DNA of 64,000 bases from Shewanella jiangmenensis (GCF_018596335.1 NZ_JAHEPS010000002.1:620001-684000); one strand, 5' to 3'. Counted from the stretch's first letter, positions 36,759-46,982 are shown. Translations and numbers: made by a program. The notes: a model not told the origin generated them from the letters alone.

Positions 36759-37298
36759 ATGCTCAGTAGACTCATGAGAGATCACAAGCATATTGCGATA
36801 TTGCTTCGGATCCTGACCAAAAAGCGCACCATGCTGGAAAACGGCGACAGCGTAAACTTCAATCTCGTCAGAGATATCGTTGAGTACATGCAGAGTTACG
36901 CCGAGCACAGTCACCATCCGCTGGAGGATGTGATTTATGAGTATGGCGCCGAAAGATTACCCGAAGTCGCGAGGCTCGGGCGTTTGTCGGCAGAGCACCA
37001 GCAGCTTATTACTTCCTCCGGCGCTTTAATGGCAACCCTGAATCTGATCCTCAGTGATGTAGTGGTTGCCAGAGATAAACTCATCAGTGACTTATCGCAT
37101 TATATTGCCGAGCAGGAAGAACATATGCTTTTTGAAGAGCGCGAGCTGTTTCCGCTCCTTGCCAAGCATTTAAATGAAAGTGACTGGCAGGAAATTCATC
37201 AGCGCTGCCAAATCAGTTTGAAAGATGACCCGCTGTTTGCCGACAACGACAGCCAGCTGTTTGGTGAGTTGAAAAGTTATCTGGCACAGTCGGATTAG
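36759..37298 (+). CDS. Hemerythrin HHE cation-binding domain protein
   Basis: A 179-residue helical protein. His and acid residues fit a di-iron four-helix bundle: DHKHI (H9, H11), EHSHHPLED (H50-H53, E56), EHQQL (H80) and EQEEHMLFEERELFP (H122, E126/E127). Members bind oxygen or NO, or repair iron-sulfur centres. ATG 36759 follows GAGGGGG and starts at MLSRLMRDHKHI; an upstream in-frame ATG (36693) is not supported by an RBS. It follows the kinase-regulator pair after 126 bases and could be a sensor or response output (inference). Confidence 0.87.
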   Translation: MLSRLMRDHKHIAILLRILTKKRTMLENGDSVNFNLVRDIVEYMQSYAEHSHHPLEDVIYEYGAERLPEVARLGRLSAEHQQLITSSGALMATLNLILSDVVVARDKLISDLSHYIAEQEEHMLFEERELFPLLAKHLNESDWQEIHQRCQISLKDDPLFADNDSQLFGELKSYLAQSD

Positions 37299-37309
37299 CG
37301 GCCACAAGC

Positions 37310-37344
37310 AAATAAAAAGAGCGCATTACGCGCTCTTTTTATTT
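37310..37344 (+). terminator. Strong bidirectional intrinsic terminator
   Basis: Perfect 15-bp stem (37310-37324 with 37330-37344), core AGAGCGC/GCGCTCT, loop ATTAC, with A/T runs on both sides. It is shared by the hemerythrin gene (+) and the DUF3545 gene (-). Confidence 0.92.
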
Positions 37345-37353
37345 GCCTGTAGT

Positions 37354-37539
37354 TCAGGCCAGGAGACTGTCCACATCGTAGTCAAAGTTAGAATCAATAT
37401 CCTGCAATTCCTTCAGCAGACGATGCTTATCCTTAAGCGCCTCGATTTCTCTCCATTTACGTTTTTTATTGGAGCCTTTGGAGCGGCCGGGTCTTTCTAC
37501 GACTTCATCTAGCGCACTACCATAATCTAAACGATCCAT
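37354..37539 (-). CDS. DUF3545 family protein
   Basis: A 61-residue acidic-basic protein of the DUF3545 family, found in Shewanella and relatives. Its core is NKKRKWREIEALKDKHRLLKELQDID. It is probably helical, with no known function. AGGAGG precedes the ATG. Transcribed alone. Confidence 0.82.
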   Translation of the reverse strand: MDRLDYGSALDEVVERPGRSKGSNKKRKWREIEALKDKHRLLKELQDIDSNFDYDVDSLLA

Positions 37540-37689
37540 GGCAACCTCCTGTTGTTGTATGTTTTCTCAGCAACTAAATACCACACAATGCAAACAGGGT
37601 GCAAGAAGATTGTTTCAGGAGTGTTAACTTGGCATGACCTTTTGATGAAGTTCAGTAGTCTATGGTTAAGTTTTTGATATTAAACAAAT

Positions 37690-37717
37690 AAAAAAGACCG
37701 GTATGCCGGTCTTTTTT
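37690..37717 (-). terminator. Intrinsic terminator after pgi
   Basis: 12-bp stem AAAAAAGACCGG (37690-37701) with CCGGTCTTTTTT (37706-37717), loop TATG. Confidence 0.9.
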
Positions 37718-37737
37718 GCGTTATTAACTCGCTCGGA

Positions 37738-39375
37738 TCAGATATGTCCTTGACGGAACAGGTTAATCAGCGCGTTGCTGGATGCGTCCAGTTCGGTCGC
37801 TTCCTTGGCTGCGCCGAGGCGTGCCAGTACGTCATTACCGAGGGTTTTACCGAGCTCCACACCCCACTGGTCGAAGGAGTTGATGTCCCAGATGATGCCC
37901 TGAACAAAGGTTCTGTGTTCATAAAGGGCAATCAGGGCGCCGAGGGTCGCCGGGGTCAGCTTGTCCATCAGCAGGGTGTTGCTTGGCTTGTTACCGTCCA
38001 TCACCTTGTGGCGGGCGATAAGTTGCTTTTCAGCATCAGACAGCTTGCTTGAGGCGAGCTCAGCGAGCGCTTCCTCAAAGGTGCGGCCCTGCATCAGTGC
38101 CTGGGTTTGACCAAAGCAGTTTGATGCCAGCTGCGCATGGTGCTCCCCAAGCGGATTATGGCTTTGCAGCGGCATAATAAAGTCAGCCGGAATGAGCGCG
38201 GTGCCTTGGTGCAGCAACTGGTGGTAGGCGTGTTGACCGTTGGTGCCTTCACCGCCCCAAATCACAGGGCCGGTTGCATGATCAACGGTTTCACCGCCAA
38301 GGGTCACAGACTTGCCGTTGCTTTCCATATCCAGTTGCTGGAAGTAGGCGGGCAGTCCACGCAGGTAGTGATCGTAAGTGAGCACTACATGTGACTGGGC
38401 ATTGAAAAAGTTGCTGTACCAAACAGACAGCATGCCCATGATAACCGGCATGTTTTGCTCAAGCGGCGCCGAGGTGAAGTGCTCGTCCATCGCACGGGCA
38501 CCGGCCAGCAGGGCACGGTAGTTATCCATGCCAACCATCAGCGCAATCGGCAAGCCAATGGCCGACCACAGCGAGTAACGACCGCCTACCCAATCCCACA
38601 TCGGGAAAATGTTTTCAGCATCGATACCAAAATCAGTAGCTTTGGCAACGTTTGAGGTTACAGCGGCGAAATGTTTGGCAACATCCGCCTGGGTGGCGCC
38701 GGTGCTCAAAAACCAGTCGCGGGCACTTAAGGTATTGGTCAGGGTTTCCTGGGTGCCAAAAGACTTGGATGACATCAAAAATAGGGTGGTTTCCGGGTCA
38801 ACCAGCTTAAGTTTTTCAACCAGGGAGGTGGCGTCTACGTTGGCAACGAAGTGGCACTTCAGCTTGCCATTGGCGTAGGGGCGCAGTGCCTGGGTGACGA
38901 TTTTCGGGCCAAGGAACGAACCACCAATCCCAATGCTGACGATATCTGTAATCGCTTTACCGGTGTAACCGCGCCATTTGCCTGAGGTGATTGAGTCAAC
39001 AAAGGCCTCAATTTTAGCCAGCGTGGCCTGTACTTCCGGCACCACATTCACACCGTCAACATTGACTACGCTGCCAGCTGGTGCGCGCAGCGCTGTGTGC
39101 AGCACGGCGCGCTTTTCGGTGTTGTTGATGATGTCACCGGCAAACATGGCGCGAATGCGCGACTCAAGCTCACAACCACGAGCCAGAGAAAACAGCTTGC
39201 CAAGCACGTCATCGTTTACACGGTTTTTGGAGTAATCAAGCAGCAGACCGCAGGCCTTGAGTGACATCTTGTCGAAGCGGGCACTGTCGGTTGCAAAAAG
39301 TTCACGCATGTGGGGCAGATTGTTGGAATATTCCTTCAGTTCCTGCCATTGCGTGGTTTGAGTGAGTCGGGTCAT
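37738..39375 (-). CDS. pgi: Glucose-6-phosphate isomerase
   Basis: Interconverts glucose 6-phosphate and fructose 6-phosphate. 545 residues. Family signatures include [27 protein letters not shown], the [15 protein letters not shown] block, and the C-terminal region with GVELGKTL. It follows tal by 14 bases, forming a tal-pgi operon. Shewanella are usually described as lacking phosphofructokinase, so Pgi mainly feeds the pentose phosphate and Entner-Doudoroff routes (family-level knowledge). Confidence 0.97.
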   Translation of the reverse strand: MTRLTQTTQWQELKEYSNNLPHMRELFATDSARFDKMSLKACGLLLDYSKNRVNDDVLGKLFSLARGCELESRIRAMFAGDIINNTEKRAVLHTALRAPAGSVVNVDGVNVVPEVQATLAKIEAFVDSITSGKWRGYTGKAITDIVSIGIGGSFLGPKIVTQALRPYANGKLKCHFVANVDATSLVEKLKLVDPETTLFLMSSKSFGTQETLTNTLSARDWFLSTGATQADVAKHFAAVTSNVAKATDFGIDAENIFPMWDWVGGRYSLWSAIGLPIALMVGMDNYRALLAGARAMDEHFTSAPLEQNMPVIMGMLSVWYSNFFNAQSHVVLTYDHYLRGLPAYFQQLDMESNGKSVTLGGETVDHATGPVIWGGEGTNGQHAYHQLLHQGTALIPADFIMPLQSHNPLGEHHAQLASNCFGQTQALMQGRTFEEALAELASSKLSDAEKQLIARHKVMDGNKPSNTLLMDKLTPATLGALIALYEHRTFVQGIIWDINSFDQWGVELGKTLGNDVLARLGAAKEATELDASSNALINLFRQGHI

Positions 39376-39389
39376 GGTGTGTTCCTGGC

Positions 39390-40346
39390 TTATCCTTGCA
39401 GTTTTGCCTTGAGCATATCTTCCAGTTTGCCCTGGTCAACAGCGAAGTTACGAATACCTTCGGCGAGTTTCTCAACTGCCATCGCATCTTCGTTAAATTC
39501 CCAGCGGAATTCGGCTTCGGTCAAGGCGTCGCCCGGTGCAACGGTTTCGCTGGTCGGGGTGAGCTTGCGTACCACAGGGGTGTTGCTGGCTGCCATTTCC
39601 TCGAGCAGTGACGGGCCTATGGTCAGGCGGTCACAACCGGCCAACTCGATGATTTCGCCGGTGTTACGGAAGCTTGCGCCCATAACTACCGTCTTGTAGC
39701 CATGGCGCTTGTAATAGTTGTAGATGTCAGTCACTGACACTACGCCCGGATCTTCACTGGCGCTGTAGTCTTTGCCGGTGGACTTTTTGTACCAGTCCAG
39801 AATGCGGCCAACGAAAGGAGAGATCAAAAACACACCGGCTTCGGCGCAGGCGCGGGCCTGGGCAAAACTGAACAGCAGTGTCAGGTTGCAGTTGATGCCT
39901 TCGGCTTCAAGTTCCTTGGCGGCGCAGATGCCTTCCCAGGTGGAAGCGAGTTTGATAAGGATACGGCTCTTGTCGATGCCGGCTTCCTGATACAGACGAA
40001 TGAGCTTGTGCGCTTTGGCGATGGAGCCGGCTTTATCAAATGACAGGCGGGCGTCGACTTCAGTCGAAATGCGGCCGGGAACCAACTTGAGGATTTCCAG
40101 ACCAATGTTAACGGCCAGCTTGTCGGCGGCATCTTCAATCTGAGTGGCGAGATCGCTGCTCTGGCTCTTGGCCCAGGCAATGGCGTTGTCAATCAGGGGC
40201 GCATATTCAGGAATTTGTGCCGCTTTAAGAATGAGCGATGGATTGGTGGTCGCATCTTCTGGCTGGGAGCGCTTGATTGCCTCGATATCGCCGGTATCGG
40301 CAACAATGGTGGTAAAGGATTTGAGTTGCTCTAAGGTATTGGCCAT
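39390..40346 (-). CDS. tal: Transaldolase
   Basis: Transfers a three-carbon unit in the non-oxidative pentose phosphate pathway. 318 residues. Asp17-region (VADTGDI), TTNPSLIL and the Schiff-base Lys132 in [12 protein letters not shown] are present. ATG 40346 gives [10 protein letters not shown], the standard start; an in-frame extension to 40436 is not conserved. Upstream gene of pgi. Confidence 0.97.
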   Translation of the reverse strand: MANTLEQLKSFTTIVADTGDIEAIKRSQPEDATTNPSLILKAAQIPEYAPLIDNAIAWAKSQSSDLATQIEDAADKLAVNIGLEILKLVPGRISTEVDARLSFDKAGSIAKAHKLIRLYQEAGIDKSRILIKLASTWEGICAAKELEAEGINCNLTLLFSFAQARACAEAGVFLISPFVGRILDWYKKSTGKDYSASEDPGVVSVTDIYNYYKRHGYKTVVMGASFRNTGEIIELAGCDRLTIGPSLLEEMAASNTPVVRKLTPTSETVAPGDALTEAEFRWEFNEDAMAVEKLAEGIRNFAVDQGKLEDMLKAKLQG

Positions 40347-40506
40347 GGGTCTTGTCCTTCTCGAAAAGTCGCCGGAATGCCGGAGTACTAGTGACAATAT
40401 TAGAAGCGATTTTGGGCTTTTTTCCAACCGCGACATGAAAAAAAATTACAGAAACGGTTTAATTTTTCACTTAATGTGCTGGCAGATGCATACAGTGTAA
40501 AAGAAA

Positions 40507-40531
40507 AAAGCCACTGCAGGGCAGTGGCTTT
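40507..40531 (-). terminator. Intrinsic terminator after the ompA gene
   Basis: AAAGCCACTGC (40507-40517), loop AGG, GCAGTGGCTTT (40521-40531). On the minus strand it continues into a T run. Confidence 0.85.
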
Positions 40532-40549
40532 CATAACGTTACTCAAGCA

Positions 40550-41650
40550 TTACTTGAGAACAGGCACCTTTTCAGAGCCAGTCACAACAGCTTCAACGCG
40601 ACGGTTGGCTGCGTGGGCTTCAGCAGTGTTGCCTTCCATTACTGGGCGGCTGATACCGTAACCTTTGGCAGATACGCGGTCAGAGCTGATGCCGAACTTC
40701 TCAACCAGCAGTTTGGCAGCGGCATTGGCGCGCTTCTCAGACAGCTTCTGGTTGTAGTCTGGGTTACCTACGTTGGAGGCGTGACCGCCGATCTCAACGG
40801 TAGAACCTGGGTGTTGGTTCATGTAGTTTGCCAGCTTCTCAACAGACTCATAAGAAGATGAGTGGATAACGGCTGAGTTGTTGGCAAAGCGCAGTGAACC
40901 CAGATTGTGAGTGGTTACGTCGTCCTGGTAAACAGTACAACCGTAAGCATCAACCTTGTGGTTGGACGGAGTGGCTGGGCACTTGTCCATATCGTCAGTC
41001 ACACCGTCGTTGTCAGAGTCAACGGCTGCAACAACTGGCGCTACTACAACAGGAGCTGCCTTGCTGCCGAAGCGGTAGCTCAGCTCAAGACCCCAGTAGT
41101 TGCTTTCCATTTGCAGGGTGTTCCAAATTTCTTCGTCGAGGTTTTCGTAACGACGATATTTGGCAGACAGTTTCAGGTTGTCAGTGAAGTTGTAACCGAT
41201 ACCAGCACCAACGAATGGAGCAATACCGCTGTCGCTGTAGTATTTAGAACCCCACTGTTTGTTGTTGTAAACCAGGTAGTTCATGGCGCCGGCTTCAGCA
41301 GACAGGCTCCACTTGCTGGCAAATGGCCAGAAACCTACCAGGCCCAGGGTAGTGCCCTTGGCGCCCACGTCGTTCAGAGCGTTGGCATAATCGGTCCACT
41401 CAGCGCGGCCCAGATCGCGGTAACCCAGTTCGATACCGAAGTAATCGTTGAACAGGTAACCACCGAACACATCCCATGCATATGGGCTGTCTTCGCCACA
41501 GGTCTTCATGGTTTTTTCGTCGCAGTTTGGTTCGTAGTTGTTTACGCCCACACCGCCACCCACGTACCATGGGCTCATGCCGCTGTCAGTAGCATATGCG
41601 CCAAAAGGCAGCACAGACGCGAGCAGTGCAATTTTCAATGAGTTTTTCAT
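40550..41650 (-). CDS. ompA: OmpA family outer-membrane protein
   Basis: Outer-membrane porin and peptidoglycan anchor of 366 residues. Signal peptide (MKNSLKIALLASVLPFGAYA), an N-terminal eight-stranded barrel (about 25-195), a hinge with a calcium-type repeat (DSDNDGVTDDMDKCPATP), and the C-terminal OmpA domain (NNSAVIHSSSYESVEKL, VEIGGHASNVG, LSEKRANAAAKLLVEKFG). Start at ATG 41650, with the second of two Met. Followed by a terminator. Confidence 0.95.
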   Translation of the reverse strand: MKNSLKIALLASVLPFGAYATDSGMSPWYVGGGVGVNNYEPNCDEKTMKTCGEDSPYAWDVFGGYLFNDYFGIELGYRDLGRAEWTDYANALNDVGAKGTTLGLVGFWPFASKWSLSAEAGAMNYLVYNNKQWGSKYYSDSGIAPFVGAGIGYNFTDNLKLSAKYRRYENLDEEIWNTLQMESNYWGLELSYRFGSKAAPVVVAPVVAAVDSDNDGVTDDMDKCPATPSNHKVDAYGCTVYQDDVTTHNLGSLRFANNSAVIHSSSYESVEKLANYMNQHPGSTVEIGGHASNVGNPDYNQKLSEKRANAAAKLLVEKFGISSDRVSAKGYGISRPVMEGNTAEAHAANRRVEAVVTGSEKVPVLK

Positions 41651-41823
41651 CATAATTCTCCAAGTCCATTGTTTGATGATATCCACCAGAATGCGCAGTG
41701 AATTTTATAGCGCATAGCCCGCACTTAGTGTGGTGATCCCTTTGTGGTTTAGCGAGCCAACATTATTATCCATTCTAAATATTCGAATATCCACAGTACA
41801 TCATTCTTTTTGTGGAAAAAAAC

Positions 41824-41849
41824 AAAAGGCGCCGGTTAAAGCGCCTTTT
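41824..41849 (-). terminator. Intrinsic terminator after the phosphoketolase gene
   Basis: AAAAGGCGC (41824-41832), 8-base loop, GCGCCTTTT (41841-41849). On the minus strand it is followed by GTTTTTTTCC. Confidence 0.82.
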
Positions 41850-41871
41850 AGATCACAAATTTACAAACTTT

Positions 41872-44238
41872 TTAACGTGTCCATACCCAGTTTTCAATAT
41901 GTGTAGGATCGACGCCATTGGCCTTGATGTAGTTTTTGTGGTCCACCAGGCGCTGCAGCATGTCGGTGGTGATGGCCACGTGCTGTGTCTCATCAATCAC
42001 GCCCTGCTGGAACAGCTTGTACGCCATGTCGATGACCAGGTGATATCGCGACGTACCGTTGCGAACCCCCATGTCGAATGGTGTAGTAGTGGAGCCTTCT
42101 TCCTCATAGCCCTTGATGCGGAAGCGTTTGCAGCCTTTGTAATCAAAAATCAGTTTCTTAATGGTGTTGGGGTAGCCGTGATAGTTGAACACCACACCCT
42201 TATCGCTGGTAAAGATCTCATCCATCATCCAGGGCTTTTGCTGGAATTTACGGCTGCCAAGACCGCTGGAGTTGAGTTCAGACACGCTGACGAAGCGCAC
42301 CCGTACCCGTGGTAACAGCTCACGGATAAGCACCAGGGAGGCCATACATTCCTGGGTGGCGTAGTCACCGCAACCGGCCAGCACCACATCCGGGTTTTCA
42401 TCGGATGCGAAGTCCCACACCATCAGGCCATCTTTTGCCTGGCGACGAGCTTCTTCGAGTGACAGCCACTGCGGCAGCTCTTTCTTACCGGCGACTATGA
42501 TGTTGAGCTTGTCGCGGTCGGCAAAGGCGCGCTCGGTGTACACCAGGGTGCTGTTGGCATCGGCTGGCAAATAAGCCGAGATAATCTCAGGGTGTTTCTC
42601 CAACATGGCACCCAGGAAACTTGGATTCTGGTGCGAGTAACCGTTGTGATCCTGACGTTCCAGCAGCGATGACAGCACCACGTTGCACGATGGCAGCGGC
42701 TTGCGGAAATGTACCCCCTGACTTGCGTACACATATTTACAGTACTGGTCGGCCATGGACGATACCACCTGCGAGAACGCCTCGTAGGTTGGGAACATGC
42801 CGTGGCGGCCGGTCACGGTATAGCCGTGCATCATGCCGAACAACAGGTTTTCTGACAGCAGCTCCAGTACGCGGCCATCGCGGGCCATGTCCTGATCCCA
42901 GCTTTCGATGGGCCACTGCCAGGCGCGATCGGTTTCTTCAAACACCGCCTGCAGCTGGTTGGAGTAGGTTTCGTCAGGGCTGAAAATCCGCAGGTTACGC
43001 TGATCGCGATTAAGCTTGAACGCTTCGCGCATCCACTCGCCCATCTTATTCATGGAGTAGCCGCGATGTCCTCTTGGCACTTCAGGACCATAAGACAGCT
43101 TGGTCAGATCCGGATTGGACAGGGCGCGCACCACTTCGCCGCCGTAGGACAGGCGCTGACGACCACAGGTCAACTCTTTTGGTGGAATAAGGGATTTAAT
43201 ATCCGCATCGAACTCGATGGTGCCAGTCTCGGTTATCTTGCACAGCTCGGCAAAACCGTAGCTGGCAAGCCATTTGTCCAGCGCCTCCAGGTGCGCTTTG
43301 TCAGTGGCGCACTTGTTTACAATCACCTGATGCGATTCACAGTTGCCTTCGAGTTTTTTGCCTTTATCTTCGGCAACCCCGGTCCAGCCCTTGGCGGTGC
43401 GCATCAAAATAACCGGCCAGCGCGGTTTACAGATATCTTCACCGGCGCGGGCACGGGTTTGGATGTCGGTGATCATCGCGTAAGAGGTGTCCATGGCGTT
43501 AACCATTTGCACGTACACATCTTCTTCGAGCTGGTCGTCAACAATAATTGGATGATAACCAAGGCCGCGGAATTCCAGATCCAGCTCTTCGTGGCTCATG
43601 CGGCCCATACGGGTCGGGCCGGAAATCTTGTAACCGTTGATATGCACAATCGGCAGCACGGCGCCGCAGGTGGCAGGGTTAACCAGACGGTTGGCGTACC
43701 ATGAGGCAGCCAGCGGGCCGGTTTCAGATTCGCCGTCGCCAACCAGTACAGTGGCAATCAAATCCGGGTTATCGAGCACTGCACCAAAACCGACAGATAA
43801 GGAATAGCCAAGCTCACCGCCCTCCAGGATTTGGCCGGGGGCTTCTGGGTTGGCGTGGGAAGGATAACCATAGGCGGCTGAAAATTTCTTACAGATATCT
43901 TCGATGCCGGTTTCATTATAAGGAATGGTGTCGGGGTAGAAATGACTCAGAGAACCTTCAATAAACAGGTTGGCCTGAACAGCGGGGAAACCATGGCCTG
44001 GGCCAACGAGATAAAGGAAGGGGCGTTTGTGTTTAACGATGAGGCGGTTAACGTTGGCATAAACAAAGTTAATCCCCGGACATGTGCCCCAGTGCCCGAG
44101 CAGTCTGGGTTTGATGTCACTGTGGGCCAGCGGCCGTTTGTGCAAAACGTTCTGCTTCAGATAAATCTGGGACGTGGCCAGAAAGTTGGTGGCACGCACA
44201 AATTTCTTCAGTGCGCCTATCTCGTGTGCTTGAGTCAT
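41872..44238 (-). CDS. xfp: Xylulose-5-phosphate / fructose-6-phosphate phosphoketolase
   Basis: TPP enzyme that uses phosphate to split xylulose 5-phosphate (or fructose 6-phosphate) into acetyl phosphate and an aldose phosphate. 788 residues, the full family length. LGHWGTCPGINFVYAN, GPGHGFPA, EGGELGYSLSVGFGA and the TPP motif GDGESETGPLAASW are intact. The C-terminal part contains FRKPLPSCNVVLSSL and YQHQNPSFLG-like sequence (here YSHQNPSFLG). GAGAGG precedes the ATG. It gives the cell an alternative from pentoses and fructose 6-phosphate to acetyl phosphate. It is near tal-pgi but in its own unit. Confidence 0.95.
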   Translation of the reverse strand: MTQAHEIGALKKFVRATNFLATSQIYLKQNVLHKRPLAHSDIKPRLLGHWGTCPGINFVYANVNRLIVKHKRPFLYLVGPGHGFPAVQANLFIEGSLSHFYPDTIPYNETGIEDICKKFSAAYGYPSHANPEAPGQILEGGELGYSLSVGFGAVLDNPDLIATVLVGDGESETGPLAASWYANRLVNPATCGAVLPIVHINGYKISGPTRMGRMSHEELDLEFRGLGYHPIIVDDQLEEDVYVQMVNAMDTSYAMITDIQTRARAGEDICKPRWPVILMRTAKGWTGVAEDKGKKLEGNCESHQVIVNKCATDKAHLEALDKWLASYGFAELCKITETGTIEFDADIKSLIPPKELTCGRQRLSYGGEVVRALSNPDLTKLSYGPEVPRGHRGYSMNKMGEWMREAFKLNRDQRNLRIFSPDETYSNQLQAVFEETDRAWQWPIESWDQDMARDGRVLELLSENLLFGMMHGYTVTGRHGMFPTYEAFSQVVSSMADQYCKYVYASQGVHFRKPLPSCNVVLSSLLERQDHNGYSHQNPSFLGAMLEKHPEIISAYLPADANSTLVYTERAFADRDKLNIIVAGKKELPQWLSLEEARRQAKDGLMVWDFASDENPDVVLAGCGDYATQECMASLVLIRELLPRVRVRFVSVSELNSSGLGSRKFQQKPWMMDEIFTSDKGVVFNYHGYPNTIKKLIFDYKGCKRFRIKGYEEEGSTTTPFDMGVRNGTSRYHLVIDMAYKLFQQGVIDETQHVAITTDMLQRLVDHKNYIKANGVDPTHIENWVWTR

Positions 44239-44669
44239 AATAAGCCTCTCGATGCTTAAAATGGTTAATTGGAATAGCTTTCTTGGGACACACTATATTT
44301 GTAATTTTTTTACAAAAACGTGTCCGCCATCCAATTTTTATGAAGTTGATTTCACTGCGTTGTGCTTTTGAGTTGCAGTTATTCGATTGTTAATCGAGCT
44401 TTAACAGTAGCTTATCCTTGTTTTAATAGCGTGATGCGCATGTCGTATAAATGAGCAATCGTGAGATGGATCACGCGAATTTTTTCCGCTACTGTGCTAT
44501 TTTGCCGCGTCCGTCGGACGCCAATACGCTGTAAAATGTGACGAAACTTTTGTCTCACAACAAAATAATGATTCAAAAATTACAGCTATTCATGATCTTA
44601 ACGGATCATTCGCCACAGTGATGCCGGGCAAAATTCGCCATCACTGCCAGAAGGAATAAGTTCAAGACT
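44239..44669 (+). other. Divergent intergenic region between xfp and the symporter
   Basis: About 430 bases of AT-rich DNA without a gene. It must hold the promoters of both flanking genes. The only recognisable item is the CRP-like site at 44460-44475. Confidence 0.6.
44460..44475 (+). promoter_or_regulatory. CRP-like palindrome
   Basis: GTGA, six bases (GATGGA), TCAC, with C and G flanks: the core of a CRP half-site pair (TGTGA-N6-TCACA) with imperfect outer bases. It is about 195 bases before the symporter gene and 222 before xfp. Confidence 0.4.
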
Positions 44670-46112
44670 ATGTTAGAAACCATCGTTAATTTTCTGAATG
44701 CTCTGCTTTGGGGCAAGCTGCTGGTCTACGGACTGGTAGGGGCAGGGCTTTACTTCACCGTCAGGCTGGCATTTATTCAGCTGACCCACTTCAAGCACGG
44801 CATTAAGATCATGAGCATCAGCCGTCAGGGTGGCGCCGATGGTCTGTCATCATTTCAGGTGTTTTGTACCAGCATGGCTGCCCGGGTGGGCGCTGGAAAC
44901 ATGGCGGGTGTCGCCGTAGCTATTGGCACCGCTGGCCCCGGCGCCGTATTCTGGATGTGGGCGATTGCGGTGCTCGGTATGGCAACGGCCATGATTGAAT
45001 CGACTCTGGCACAGGTCTACAAGGTAAAAGATGAAGATGGTCAGTTCCGTGGTGGCCCTGCCTATTATATGGAGAAGGGATTGGGCCAGCGCTGGATGGG
45101 CGTGCTGTTTTCACTGTTTTTGATTTTGGCATTCGGCCTGGTATTCAACGCCGTGCAGGCGAATACCATCACAGGTGCCATGGAGCGGGTATTTGGCTTT
45201 AACCCCATGTATGTGGGCATAGGCATTGTGATAGCCAGCGCCTTTGTGATAGTTGGCGGGCTGCGCAAAGTTGCCAAAGTGTCTGAAATCGTTGTGCCTT
45301 TTATGGCGCTCGCGTATTTGCTGATTGCCTTGGTGGTCGTTATTTTCAATATCGAAAAGCTGCCCGATGCCTTTATGCTGATTATCAAGAGTGCCTTTGG
45401 CTGGCAGGAAGCGGTTGCCGGCGGCGTGGCCTACAGCGTGGCGCAGGCGATGCAGGCCGGTATTGCCCGCGGTCTTTTTTCAAACGAAGCAGGTATGGGC
45501 AGCGCAGCCAACGTGGCGGCGAGTGCATCGCCTAATCCAAATCATCCGGCATCGCAGGGCTTTGTGCAGATGATGGGCGTGTTTGTTGATACTCTGGTTA
45601 TCTGCACCGCAACGGCCGCCATCATTATTCTGGCCGGTGACATGGGCGGCGAGAGTGACGGCATCAAGCTCACCATCGATGCACTGACAAGCCACGTAGG
45701 TGACTGGGGCGGCGCCTTTATTGCGTTTGCGATTTTGCTGTTTTGTTTTACCTCCATTATTGCCAACTATTCCTACGCCGAAACCAATGTGATGTTCCTG
45801 TCCGGCAATCGCAAAAAAGCCCTGCCGCTGTTCCGCCTGGCGGTGCTTGCAATGGTGATGTTCGGCTCCATGGCCAAGATTGGCCTGGTGTGGGACTTGG
45901 CTGACGTGTCCATGGGGCTGATGGCAATTGTTAACATGGTGGCACTGGTGCTGCTCTCCGGGCTTGCTGTCCGGGTTATCAACGATTACCGTGAGCAGCT
46001 CAAAAACGGCGACATGCCGGTGTTTGACCGCAGTAAGTTCCCTGAGCTTGAAGGTCAGGTCGAAACTGACATTTGGCCGGATGACGTGCAAAGTCAGGCC
46101 GCCAAGTCCTGA
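44670..46112 (+). CDS. Sodium:alanine symporter family protein (AGCS)
   Basis: Inner-membrane carrier of 480 residues with about eleven hydrophobic segments. SSFQVFCTSMAARVGAGNMAGVAVAI near the N-terminus and GIARGLFSNEAGMGSAANVAA are the AGCS signatures. Substrate is probably alanine or glycine with sodium, not decided by sequence. AAGGAAT precedes the ATG. Transcribed alone, with its own terminator. Confidence 0.93.
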   Translation: MLETIVNFLNALLWGKLLVYGLVGAGLYFTVRLAFIQLTHFKHGIKIMSISRQGGADGLSSFQVFCTSMAARVGAGNMAGVAVAIGTAGPGAVFWMWAIAVLGMATAMIESTLAQVYKVKDEDGQFRGGPAYYMEKGLGQRWMGVLFSLFLILAFGLVFNAVQANTITGAMERVFGFNPMYVGIGIVIASAFVIVGGLRKVAKVSEIVVPFMALAYLLIALVVVIFNIEKLPDAFMLIIKSAFGWQEAVAGGVAYSVAQAMQAGIARGLFSNEAGMGSAANVAASASPNPNHPASQGFVQMMGVFVDTLVICTATAAIIILAGDMGGESDGIKLTIDALTSHVGDWGGAFIAFAILLFCFTSIIANYSYAETNVMFLSGNRKKALPLFRLAVLAMVMFGSMAKIGLVWDLADVSMGLMAIVNMVALVLLSGLAVRVINDYREQLKNGDMPVFDRSKFPELEGQVETDIWPDDVQSQAAKS

Positions 46113-46131
46113 GCCGATTGAGCCAATCCAT

Positions 46132-46158
46132 AAAACCACGCCCGTACGGCGTGGTTTT
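46132..46158 (+). terminator. Intrinsic terminator after the symporter
   Basis: AAAACCACGCC (46132-46142), loop CGTAC, GGCGTGGTTTT (46148-46158), then TTT. Confidence 0.88.
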
Positions 46159-46208
46159 TTTATGTCACTTGGGTATCATTAGCATCCCAAAAGATAAGAG
46201 AGGCTCCT

Positions 46209-46982
46209 ATGCTGGCAGTTATTTCTCCCGCCAAAACATTGGATTATGAAAATCCCGCCCCGATTGCTGACTTCACTCAGCCCGAGCTTACCGGTCATAG
46301 CGCCGAGCTTATCAAGGTGTGTCAGGCACTTACCCCTGCCGATATTGCCTCTTTGATGTCGGTGAGCGACAAAATCGCCGGGCTGAACGCCGCGCGCTTT
46401 GCCAGCTGGCGGCCTGAGTTTTCATTGGAGAATGCCAAGCAGGCGCTGTTTGCCTTTCGCGGCGATGTCTACACCGGCCTTGATGCCGATAGCTTGAGCC
46501 GCGCCGATCTTGATTATGCCCAGCAGCACCTGCGGATGTTGTCAGGTCTGTATGGACTGCTGAAGCCGCTCGATTTAATGCAGGCATATCGACTTGAGAT
46601 GGGCACCTCGCTTGCCAACGGCCGCGGTAAAAACCTGTATGAATTCTGGGGTAACATCATCACTGACAAACTGAACGAGGCTTTGGCGGCGCAAGGTGAT
46701 GATATTCTGGTGAATCTGGCCTCCACCGAGTATTTTAAGGCCGTTAATGTCAAGCAAATCAAAGGCACAGTAGTAAGCCCTGTCTTTAAAGATGCCAAGA
46801 ATGGTCAGTACAAGATAATCAGTTTCTACGCCAAAAAAGCGCGCGGCCTGATGACCCGTTACATACTTGAAAAGCGCCCTCAGACCATAGCCGAGCTGAA
46901 CGATTTCAACTATGACGGCTATTATTTCAGCCCCGAGCAATCCAAACCGCTCACCCCGGTTTTCCTGCGCGAAGAACGCTGA
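46209..46982 (+). CDS. yaaA: Peroxide stress protein YaaA (DUF328)
   Basis: Cytosolic DNA-binding protein that lowers free iron during peroxide stress in E. coli. 257 residues. [49 protein letters not shown] and [11 protein letters not shown] are family signatures. AGAGAGGCTCCT precedes the ATG. Transcribed alone. Confidence 0.95.
   Translation: MLAVISPAKTLDYENPAPIADFTQPELTGHSAELIKVCQALTPADIASLMSVSDKIAGLNAARFASWRPEFSLENAKQALFAFRGDVYTGLDADSLSRADLDYAQQHLRMLSGLYGLLKPLDLMQAYRLEMGTSLANGRGKNLYEFWGNIITDKLNEALAAQGDDILVNLASTEYFKAVNVKQIKGTVVSPVFKDAKNGQYKIISFYAKKARGLMTRYILEKRPQTIAELNDFNYDGYYFSPEQSKPLTPVFLREER

Noticed and set aside
40907..41641. Plus-strand open frame of 244 codons opposite the ompA gene
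   Set aside because: Its Val-rich translation mirrors the ompA coding strand; ompA is certain.
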